A stretch of DNA of 64,000 bases from Planctomycetota bacterium. Its GTDB lineage: Bacteria; Planctomycetota; MHYJ01; JACPRB01. The notes beneath the pieces are model-generated. The model was given only the letters and a program-made list of their open reading frames with translations. It ran no database searches and was not told where the DNA came from. Below are positions 27,989 to 35,836 of this stretch, one piece after another (the first letter of the stretch is position 1; each line of letters opens with the position of its first letter). The position numbers were made by a program, and so were the translations under genes. The stretch spans positions 1 through 64,000 of the forward strand of contig JACPRC010000147.1 of the NCBI GenBank assembly GCA_016190175.1. The letters are read 5' to 3'.

Positions 27989-28674
27989 CGCTTGGAGCTC
28001 ACGTGCTCCCGGAGGACGCGCAGGACCGCGGCGGGGTCTGCGGCGAGCACCACGAAGACGAAGGAGCGGCCCGCCGCCGCCGCCACGCCCGCCCGCGGCG
28101 AGGGCGAGCGCGAAAGCCAGGAGAGCATCTCGGCCGATGCCGCGGGACTCACGATCTCGCCGCGCCCGAGCGAATCGAGGAGGCGTCCGTACTCGCGCGG
28201 CACCCCGGCCCCGCCCGCCTCCGAGCGCTCCATCCCGGCGGAGCGCATGCGCCGGGCGACGCCTTCCGGACCTCCCGCCTGATGGACGAGGTTGCCCCGC
28301 GCGACCGGGTCGCCCGCGATCATCAGGTCGATCATGCGCCGGATCGACGCCTTCTTCCCGAGGAGGGCCGCGACCTCCGGTCCGGGCTCGGCGCCGGGCA
28401 CGGCGTCCACCGTGCGCTCGTCGTCGAGTCGGTAGCGTCCCTCCGCCGAATCGCGGACCACGGCGACGAGCACCGGAATCGCGATCGCATCGCCGGCGGG
28501 AAGCGCGTCCTCGCCGCGGATCTCGATGGTCTCCCCGTCCTGGAGATCGCGGTAGAAGACCCCTCCCCCCGTCTCGCCGAGCGCCGCGTGGAGGTTGCGT
28601 CCGAGCGCCCCCAGCGACTCCATGGGGGAAGGCGGATTGCATCCCGCGAGCAGGAGGAGCAGGATGCGCCGCAT
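27985..28674 (-). CDS. class A beta-lactamase-fold lipoprotein, probably non-catalytic
   Basis: MRRILLLLLAGC lipobox; IPVLVAVV...YRLDDERTV...MIDLMI fold motifs; SxxK and SDN motifs not conserved. Confidence 0.6.
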   Translation of the reverse strand: MRRILLLLLAGCNPPSPMESLGALGRNLHAALGETGGGVFYRDLQDGETIEIRGEDALPAGDAIAIPVLVAVVRDSAEGRYRLDDERTVDAVPGAEPGPEVAALLGKKASIRRMIDLMIAGDPVARGNLVHQAGGPEGVARRMRSAGMERSEAGGAGVPREYGRLLDSLGRGEIVSPAASAEMLSWLSRSPSPRAGVAAAAGRSFVFVVLAADPAAVLRVLREHVSSKR

Positions 28675-28688
28675 GGGACCGTATCCTA

Positions 28689-29924
28689 CTATTTGCCGAT
28701 GCAGAAGCGGGAGAAAATCCGGGAGAGGACCTCGTCCGCGACGGAGCGCCCCGTCACCGCCCCGATCGCATCCGCCGCGGCCCGCAGGTCCGCCGCGCGC
28801 AGCGCCGGATCCGGCGCCTCCTCCGCGCGCGCGAGCGCCGCCGCCGCCTCGCGCAGAGAGGCCGCCTGCCGGAGGCCCGCATGGACCCCCGATCCGTCGC
28901 GCGTCTCGCGCAGCCGGCGACCGAGTTCGGCCCGCAGTTCCGCGACGCCCTCGCCCGTCTTCGCCGAGACGCGCAGACCGCCGGGCACGCGTGCGAGGTC
29001 GCACTTGTTCACGACCCGCAGCGAAGGCCGATCGACCGGCGGGGGAAGGTCGGCCGGCCGCGTCGCGTCGACGACGACGAGGATGAGGTCCGCCTCCGCG
29101 AGCGCCGCACGGGCGCGATCGACTGCCGCGGCATCGGCCCCCGCCGCCTCCTGGGCCCCCGCGGCGTCGAGGATCCGGATGCCGTCGACCTCGCCATCGA
29201 GGACGTCGCGGGTGGTGCCCGGGACGTCCGACACGATGGCGTCCGATCCCGTAAGCCGGTTGAAGAGGAGCGTCTTGCCGACGTTGGGGACGCCCCAGAG
29301 CAGGACCGAAGGACGCGGCTCCTCCGCCCCCCGCTCCGCGCATACGAGCGGGGCGAGCCGCTCCCGGAGTTCCCGGATCCGCGCGTCCGGCCGGACGTCC
29401 TCCTCCGCGAAGTCGAGGGAGGCCTCGATGCCGGCGCACAGGTCGAGGAGGTCCTCCTCGATCCGGCGCAGCGGGCGGGAGAGCTCGCCGTCGAGCCGGG
29501 CGCGCGCGGCGCGCGCCTCGTGGGCGTCCCGGGCCGCGATGAGGGCCTGCACCGCCTCCGCCTGCGCGAGATCGATCCGCCCGTTCCGGTACGCGCGCAA
29601 CGTGAATTCGCCGGGTCCGGCGGGGCGGGCTCCGGCGGAAACGAGGGTGTCGACGAGGAGACGCAGGACCGGCGGCGAACCGGGCACGTGGAGTTCCGCC
29701 ACGTCTTCGCCCGTGTAGGAGGCGGGACCGGGCGTGAACCAGGCGGACGCGGGGAGCGTGAGACCGCCGGGGAGCCGGAGGGAGGTCCGCGCGACGGTCC
29801 GGCCGCGCGGGGACGCGCCGACGACGCCGCTCGCAAGCTCGAACGCGCGCGGCCCGCTCAGGCGGACGATCCCGCGCGCTCCGCCGCCCGGCGGAGAGGC
29901 GATGGCGACGATCGTGTCGGACAT
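28689..29924 (-). CDS. mnmE: tRNA modification GTPase MnmE
   Basis: DTIVAIASPPGGGARGIVRLSG, GVPNVGKTLLFNRLTGSDAIVSDVPGTTRD, C-terminal FCIGK. Confidence 0.97.
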   Translation of the reverse strand: MSDTIVAIASPPGGGARGIVRLSGPRAFELASGVVGASPRGRTVARTSLRLPGGLTLPASAWFTPGPASYTGEDVAELHVPGSPPVLRLLVDTLVSAGARPAGPGEFTLRAYRNGRIDLAQAEAVQALIAARDAHEARAARARLDGELSRPLRRIEEDLLDLCAGIEASLDFAEEDVRPDARIRELRERLAPLVCAERGAEEPRPSVLLWGVPNVGKTLLFNRLTGSDAIVSDVPGTTRDVLDGEVDGIRILDAAGAQEAAGADAAAVDRARAALAEADLILVVVDATRPADLPPPVDRPSLRVVNKCDLARVPGGLRVSAKTGEGVAELRAELGRRLRETRDGSGVHAGLRQAASLREAAAALARAEEAPDPALRAADLRAAADAIGAVTGRSVADEVLSRIFSRFCIGK

Positions 29925-29927
29925 GCA

Positions 29928-30000
29928 GCCACCAGCCTTCAGCCTTCAGCCTTCAGCCATCAGCCATCAGCTATCGGCGACCATCCCTCCGAGGGCTGAC
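29928..30000. repeat. heptad (CAGCCTT/CAGCCAT)n intergenic repeat
   Basis: cagccaccagccttcagccttcagccttcagccatcagccatcagctatcgg. Confidence 0.85.
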
Positions 30001-30024
30001 GGCCCCCTGCTCGCCGCGCGGTTC

Positions 30025-30537
30025 CTACTTGAGGAACTGAAGCAGCTTGTCGCGCGACTCCTCGTCGACGGAGTCGAACTTCACCGCGAGGGCGAACTCG
30101 TCCTCGTTGTCCGAGAAGCGCACGAGCTTGCACCGGCACCGGAAGCCCTTGAGCTTGGGCCCGCCGATCTCGACGTCCAGCTTGAACCGGTCCATCGGAA
30201 GCGTGTGCTTCTTCGTCTCGAAGGAGCGCAGGAGCATGCCGGACATGGAGATCTCGTCCACCTCGACGGTGCCCTCGTCGTAGACCGTGTTGGTCCCGAT
30301 GACGACGCGGACCCTCCCGTCCAGCCCGGCCTTCTTCCGGACCGACTCGCGGCGGTTCGTGGTCACGAGGGCGGGGTGAAGATACCCCAGCTCGCGCGAG
30401 ACCTTGAAGACCTTCCGGACCGTCTCCTCCGCGAACGAGTCGCGGGTGTCCTTGTTCAGGATGCGGGAGACGGACCCCTGGTCGATCTTGCACACCCGCG
30501 CGATGTCCTCCTGCGTGACCTTCCTCTTTCCTTCCAT
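30025..30537 (-). CDS. LacI-type HTH fused to PilZ-like domain
   Basis: VTQEDIARVCKIDQGSVSRILNKDTRDSFAEETVRKVFKVSRELGY (LacI HTH), then RESVR and EISMSG resembling the PilZ RxxxR and D/NxSxxG motifs. Confidence 0.75.
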   Translation of the reverse strand: MEGKRKVTQEDIARVCKIDQGSVSRILNKDTRDSFAEETVRKVFKVSRELGYLHPALVTTNRRESVRKKAGLDGRVRVVIGTNTVYDEGTVEVDEISMSGMLLRSFETKKHTLPMDRFKLDVEIGGPKLKGFRCRCKLVRFSDNEDEFALAVKFDSVDEESRDKLLQFLK

Positions 30538-30686
30538 CCTTTCCTCCGACTATGTGCCCGCTTTCGGAAGTCTGTGCAGGGCCGCCGGGGCGGCCCCGGA
30601 CGAACGCGACCCGCAGGGTCGCATCCGTGTCGGGTTCCGCTCCTTCGGATCGGGCGGAACCCGATACGGATTTCCGAACGCGAGCA

Positions 30687-32420
30687 CTATGGCGTCTTCG
30701 ATCCTTCCTTGGGCAGGAAGAACTTCTTGATCAGCTTGGTCTCCCCCATGCTGAGGAGCGAGTTGACGAAGAAGTAGAAGCTCAACCCGGAGGCCAGGCT
30801 GTAGCACATGACGCCGAAGACGACCGGCATGAACATCATCATCTTCTGCTGCGCCGCCATCTGCGGGTCGTCGGACCGCGGGGCGAAGTAGGACTGGAGG
30901 AACCAGGTCACCGTCATGATGATCGGCAGGAGGTTGAGGGCGTCGACGGTGAAGAAGAGCAGGTCCATCCCGGCCTGAAAGCTCACGAGACGGTCGGGCA
31001 TCGACAGGTCGTGGATCCAGAGGTAGAACGGCGTCTGGCGCAGGTCGTAGGCGCTGTCGAGCACGCCGTACATCCCGATGAAGATCGGGAGCTGGAGGAG
31101 CATCGGGAAGCACCCGGACATCGGGTTGATCTTCTGCTCGCGGAAGAGCTTCATCTGCTCCTGCCCGAACCGCTCCCGGTCGTCCTTGTACCGCTCCCGG
31201 AGGATCGCCAGCTTGGGACCGAGCTGCTGGATGCGGTACATCGACACCTGGCTCTTTTTCGAGAGCGGGAAGAGGAGCAGGCGGATCACGATCGTGGTGA
31301 AGAGGATCGCGATGCCGTAGTTCTTGAAGAGGGAGAAGCCGACGTTGAGGACGAAGAGGATGCCGACCGCGATGAAGTTGAAACCCGAGGGATCGTAGAT
31401 CTCCGAGAGCCCGCGCGGGACCTCGGACAGCTCCTGGCTGCGGATCGGCCCCAGGTAGACCGTGAACTCGAAGGCCTCGGCCTGCTTGCCGAGAATGAAG
31501 GGCTTCAGGGGGACGCTCGTCGTGATGTTGCGCTTTTCCCCCGTCTGCTTCCAGACGTTCCAGGGCAGGCACGCGAAGCGGAAGTCCTCCACGGCCTTGA
31601 CGTCCCGGTCGCCGGCGGGCACGAACACCGCCGCGAAGTAGCGGTTCTTGAGCCCCATCCAGTCGTTCCGGCCCTCCTGGACGACCTTCGGCTTGGCCGG
31701 GTCGTAGCCGACGTCCTTCGTCGAGATCGTCTCGAGGCTCCAACTGTCCGACTTCCTCAGCCCCACGAGCGCCTGGCAGTACTCTTCGTACCGGTAGTCG
31801 CTGTCGTGCGCGATGCCGCCGAAGGGGAGGATCTCCGGCTTGAGCTCCAGGGGCAGGGATTCCGGGTGGAGGTTGCGGAACTCGATGAGGAGCCGGAAGG
31901 CGCACCGCTTCTCGTCGAACGTGAAGACCTTCGAGAAAAGCCAGCGGTCCTGGACGGCATATTCGAACCGGATCTGCAGTTTCTCCCGGTCCACGGAGAC
32001 CCGCCAGTGGACCTGTTCGAGGGGGACCCCCGCCTGCGGCACCCGCACCGCGAAGTGGGGCCGGTCGGGCATGATGGGGACGAGGATCGGCACCGTGCCG
32101 CGGTCCGTCCGGAACAGGACGCGGTCCAGACCTCCGCCCTTGGACGTGTACGCGACCTCGTACCGCCCGAGGGTGACCATGCCCGAGACCGCGTCGAGCT
32201 CGCGCGGCTTGGAGACTTCCGGTGTGATCGTGGGCTTGCCCCCCTGGACCCGGCCGGCCAGGAGCGCGGGTTTCTCCGGCGCGGGCTGCGGGGCCGGTTT
32301 CGTCTGCGGGGTCGGAGAGGCGGGCTTCTCGGGAGGCCAGATCCACGGGGAGATCACGCCGATCCAGAGAAAGAACAGGAGCGTGCAGACGACGATCGTG
32401 ATCAGGCCGCGCTTTTCCAC
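30687..32420 (-). CDS. yidC: membrane protein insertase YidC
   Basis: N-terminal TM and large periplasmic domain, then NYGIAILFTTIVIRLLLFPLSKKSQ...LQLPIFIGMYGVL. Confidence 0.95.
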   Translation of the reverse strand: MEKRGLITIVVCTLLFFLWIGVISPWIWPPEKPASPTPQTKPAPQPAPEKPALLAGRVQGGKPTITPEVSKPRELDAVSGMVTLGRYEVAYTSKGGGLDRVLFRTDRGTVPILVPIMPDRPHFAVRVPQAGVPLEQVHWRVSVDREKLQIRFEYAVQDRWLFSKVFTFDEKRCAFRLLIEFRNLHPESLPLELKPEILPFGGIAHDSDYRYEEYCQALVGLRKSDSWSLETISTKDVGYDPAKPKVVQEGRNDWMGLKNRYFAAVFVPAGDRDVKAVEDFRFACLPWNVWKQTGEKRNITTSVPLKPFILGKQAEAFEFTVYLGPIRSQELSEVPRGLSEIYDPSGFNFIAVGILFVLNVGFSLFKNYGIAILFTTIVIRLLLFPLSKKSQVSMYRIQQLGPKLAILRERYKDDRERFGQEQMKLFREQKINPMSGCFPMLLQLPIFIGMYGVLDSAYDLRQTPFYLWIHDLSMPDRLVSFQAGMDLLFFTVDALNLLPIIMTVTWFLQSYFAPRSDDPQMAAQQKMMMFMPVVFGVMCYSLASGLSFYFFVNSLLSMGETKLIKKFFLPKEGSKTP

Positions 32421-32424
32421 CCGT

Positions 32425-32679
32425 CTATTTCCTCACATAGCGGAAGACAGCGCCGCACTTGCCGCACTTGAGCTCGTCGTCGTTCCAGTCCCGCTGGGTC
32501 GAGCACTTCGGGCACGGCCGCCGGGCCTCGTCGATCAGCATGATCGGGATGTCGTCCTTGATCGCGTAGATCAGTCCGCACTCCGCGTTCGCGCAGTGCA
32601 GCTCCTCCCCCTCGAGGCGCAGCTCGCTCTTGCAGAGCGCGCAGGCCATGATCTCCAGGAGGTCCTTCGGTATCGGCAT
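32425..32679 (-). CDS. Trm112-family zinc-ribbon protein
   Basis: MPIPKDLLEIMACALCKSELRLEGEELHC..CGLIYAIKDDIPIMLIDEAR plus second CxxC pair. Confidence 0.85.
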   Translation of the reverse strand: MPIPKDLLEIMACALCKSELRLEGEELHCANAECGLIYAIKDDIPIMLIDEARRPCPKCSTQRDWNDDELKCGKCGAVFRYVRK

Positions 32680-32711
32680 TCTCCTCTCCCTTCCGGTTCC
32701 GACGGCCATAA

Positions 32712-32739
32712 ACTATAGTCGATTCACCCATAAATGCAA
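32712..32739 (-). promoter_or_regulatory. sigma70-like promoter for Trm112-yidC
   Basis: Minus strand TTGCAT - 16 nt - TATAGT. Confidence 0.55.
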
Positions 32740-32780
32740 TAGGATATGCACTTGTTCGGATGCAGAATGGGCCGCGGCGG

Positions 32781-33248
32781 CTACCGCAGGTCCGCGACGC
32801 CCTCGAGCCGCAGGAGGCTCCGCTTGAGCTCCGGACCGCCCCCGAAGCCGCCCAGCCGCCCACCGGCGGCGATGACGCGGTGTCAGGGGACCGCGAGACA
32901 GATCCGGTTGGCGCCCATCGCCTGCCCCACGGCGCGCGCGGACCCCCGCCCCGCCCGTGCGGCGACCTCCCCGTACGTGAGGAGCCGGCCGCGCGGGATC
33001 GACATGACGACGTCGTAGACGGCCCGCCGGAACGGCGTGGCCCAGGAGAGATCGAGCGGCACGCGGGGAAACTCACCGCTCTCGAAATAGCCCTCGACCG
33101 CCTTCCGGAAACGCCGCACGGTCCCCGGGTCGCGCCGGGCGTCCGGATCGCGCTTCGGCCGGAACGACAGTTCCACGAGAGCGCCGTCCTCGACGACGAC
33201 GAGACACTCCCCCACGGGCGTAGAGAACCGGTCGAAGGCCCGATCCAT
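32781..33248 (-). CDS. ogt: methylated-DNA--[protein]-cysteine S-methyltransferase with in-frame UGA at the catalytic residue (candidate selenoprotein)
   Basis: ...RAVGQAMGANRICLAVP-UGA-HRVIAAGGRLGGFGGGPELKRSLLRLEGVADLR*. UGA (32883-32885) replaces Cys of PCHRV; family C-terminus continues in frame to TAG at 32781-32783. Confidence 0.75.
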
Positions 33249-33309
33249 GACGCGCGGATCATATCAACCGCGGCCCCCCGCGCCAAGCGTTGCGGTAGAA
33301 TGGCGATCG

Positions 33310-33801
33310 ATGCAGGCGATCCGCTGGCTCCTCACCGCGGCCCTCGGCTATCTCGCCATCGTGGCGTACACCTGCGCGTTCGCGGCGGCGTGCTTTCGCG
33401 TCTCCCCGGAGTTCGCGGGGGATTTCTTCAGCGCGTATCGGCCCGTCCAGGCTCTGGTCAAGGGATTCGAGGTCGGTTCCTACGCGGGCTTCCTGGGCGG
33501 GCCGCTCCTCGGCTTCATCGTCCTGGCAAAGGTGAACGAAGCCATGGAGCGGCCGGAGGACGACCGCGGATGGTGGCCCGTGGTCAACATACAGGCGATC
33601 GTCATGCTGCTCTCGATGACCGCAGTCGGATCGCTCATGGGAGGCGGTGGAGCGATCCTCGCCGCCCTCAAGGGTCGTCCGGCGGAGACGATCCTCTACC
33701 ATGCTTGCGTAGGCGCCCACGTGGGATCGGTCGTCGGCGTCCTCCTCTACATCGCGACAGGAACCGTTCGGTGGAGGCGGAGGCCCGCCGAGCACCGGTG
33801 A
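33310..33801 (+). CDS. hypothetical integral membrane protein
   Basis: 163 aa with several hydrophobic segments; start at MQAIRWLL. Confidence 0.65.
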   Translation: MQAIRWLLTAALGYLAIVAYTCAFAAACFRVSPEFAGDFFSAYRPVQALVKGFEVGSYAGFLGGPLLGFIVLAKVNEAMERPEDDRGWWPVVNIQAIVMLLSMTAVGSLMGGGGAILAALKGRPAETILYHACVGAHVGSVVGVLLYIATGTVRWRRRPAEHR

Positions 33802-33964
33802 CGCAGCATATCGGGCGGGACGGCGATGCGCCGGATGCCGGCGCCGTCGGCCGGAATCGGGCGCTGATCGTTCACGGAGGCACCGCCACGCCCGGTACTC
33901 TACGGAAACTACCCGCAGCAGACAAGAGCCACAGGCATCCGACTTCGCCCGCCTGCGGCGGGCC

Positions 33965-34540
33965 CTACATCCTTTCCTCCTCGAAGCTGAAATACCCCGT
34001 CTCTCCCACGATCAGATGGTCCACGAACCGCAGGCCGGCGAGAGTGCACACCTCCCGCAACCGGCGTGTCACGCGCACGTCCTCGGGGCTGGGCACGGCC
34101 GTCCCCGACGGGTGGTTGTGGACGCACAGGATGCCGGACGCCGCCTCCCGGATGGCCTCCACGAGCACGTCCCGCGGCACCACGAGCGCCGCGTCCAGCG
34201 TGCCCACGGACGCGGTCACCTCGCGCAGGATCCGGTTCCGGCCGTCGAGGAGAAGGACGAGGAACTCCTCCCGGAACGCGCCTTGGAAGCGCGGCCGCAG
34301 CCGGTCGGCCAGGAGGGGCGGGCTCTCTACCGGGTCGCCGCGCGGAAGCGGCGCCCTCGACAGCCTACGCACAAGCTCCAGGAGGGCCTCGAGCCTCCGC
34401 GCGGCCGGTCCCCGGCCGGTCTCTCGAAGTCGCGGCGGCCCTTCGAGAGAGAGGCGATGCAGCGGCACCTCGACGCGGGCGCCGATGAGGACCTCCAGGA
34501 GTTCGTCGTCCGTCACGGGCTCCACGGCGGGAACGGCGCA
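33965..34540 (-). CDS. radC: RadC/JAB-domain DNA repair-like protein (start uncertain)
   Basis: FREEFLVLLLDGRNRILREVTASVGTLDAALVVPRDVLVEAIREAASGILCVHNHPSGTAVPSPEDVRVTRRL. Confidence 0.9.
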   Translation of the reverse strand, partial: CAVPAVEPVTDDELLEVLIGARVEVPLHRLSLEGPPRLRETGRGPAARRLEALLELVRRLSRAPLPRGDPVESPPLLADRLRPRFQGAFREEFLVLLLDGRNRILREVTASVGTLDAALVVPRDVLVEAIREAASGILCVHNHPSGTAVPSPEDVRVTRRLREVCTLAGLRFVDHLIVGETGYFSFEEERM

Positions 34541-34582
34541 ATTCGCGTGCCGGCCGTATCCACTGCTCCATGGAGGGGCCGC

Positions 34583-34619
34583 GTTACGTTTCGTAACATG
34601 GGACGTTACGATTCGTAAC
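34583..34619. promoter_or_regulatory. tandem palindromic operator-like sites
   Basis: GTTACGTTTCGTAAC (34583-34597) and GTTACGATTCGTAAC (34605-34619), centres 22 bp apart, upstream of radC. Confidence 0.7.
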
Positions 34620-34977
34620 GTCCACCTGCTCCAGGCGGGCGCCACCTGTACTACTTACTAGCAACTTCTTGCTGCCGCGAGGAGATACTTGGTGACGCGC
34701 GCGGACCCGCGCAAGGGACGGGGGGACGGGGCGACTTGGGGACGGGGCGAGGCCCCAGGTCTCCCGGTCCTCGGGTCTCCTGGTCGGTTGCGGGCGAAGC
34801 CCGCGCCGTGGGAACTACTTGCGCCGCCCGACCTCGAGGAGCCGGTCCGCTTCGACGGCCTGCATCGCCGAGACGATCATGACCCACGTGGGCGTAAACC
34901 AGGGTGGCGACGCCGCGGCGAAGGCGGCCGACGAGGCCGCGTGGGCGCTGATTCAGAGTCACCAGAAGAAGTGACGC

Positions 34978-35745
34978 TCACTTCTTGCGCACGCAGCCCT
35001 TGAAGAACCGCACGATGAGGGCCGGGGCCTCGGCGGCATACGTGTGGTCCCCGGGGTGGATGAAGGAGACGAAGGGCGCGTCCTTCTTCGAGGCGTAGAT
35101 CAGACATCCCTTGTCCCACTCCTCGCCCTTCTCCTCGCACCCGTTCGATTCGCGCACCGCCTCCATCGCCTTCTTCTGCGCCTCGAACGGCACGACCGTG
35201 TCTTTCTCCCCCGCGACGTGGAGCGCCGGCTTCGGCGCGAGGTCCCGCGCGTTCCTCCCCGCGGCCGCCGAAGGGGCGAAGGCGGCGAAGACGTCGGCGC
35301 GGCTGGACCACAACAGGTACGTGAATCCCCCGCCGTTGGAGTGACCGGTCGCGTAGACGCGGTCCTCGTCGATGGAATGGTCCTTCCGGAGCGTGGCCAG
35401 CACCGCGTCGAAAAACTTCAGGTCGCGGTCGCCCTGATCGCCGGTCTGCTTCTGCCATCCCGGCTTCCGCCCTTCGGGGTCGGTCATCCCCGGCGTCGGA
35501 AGGCCCTGCATGTAGACGACGATCGCCTCGGGCCAGAGCTTGTGGAGACGGAACTTCGCGGCCGCGTTGCGTGCGGTCCCGCCGTGTCCGTGGAACGCGA
35601 AGACGACCGGAGCCGCGGCGGGCGATTTCCGGTCCCGTGCGGGAAGGTGCAGGAGCGCCTCCCGGGAGACATCCTCCACTTTCCATTCCCGGCGTGTCAG
35701 CCCCGCGTCCGCCTGTGCCAGGATCGCCCAGAGAAGAGCCGTCAT
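34978..35745 (-). CDS. PHB depolymerase/LpqC-like alpha/beta hydrolase
   Basis: VVFAFHGHGGTARNA, VYATGHSNGGGFTY nucleophile elbow (GHSNG), HPGDHTY. Confidence 0.85.
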   Translation of the reverse strand: MTALLWAILAQADAGLTRREWKVEDVSREALLHLPARDRKSPAAAPVVFAFHGHGGTARNAAAKFRLHKLWPEAIVVYMQGLPTPGMTDPEGRKPGWQKQTGDQGDRDLKFFDAVLATLRKDHSIDEDRVYATGHSNGGGFTYLLWSSRADVFAAFAPSAAAGRNARDLAPKPALHVAGEKDTVVPFEAQKKAMEAVRESNGCEEKGEEWDKGCLIYASKKDAPFVSFIHPGDHTYAAEAPALIVRFFKGCVRKK

Positions 35746-35836
35746 CTCACGCCTTCCCTCGATGATACCCGCGGCAGGGCGGCATTGTTCCGCGGAAGCG
35801 GCGCGCGCGGCGATCCTCGCGGGGCGCGGCCCGGCT

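Noticed and set aside
32883-33248. ORF track call ending at the UGA (truncated 121-aa Ogt)
   Set aside because: The family C-terminus continues in frame after the UGA, so the truncated call is considered incomplete rather than a natural short protein.
34690-34975. Possible small ORF/remnant between radC and the esterase
   Set aside because: No convincing start, family or coding signature in either strand.
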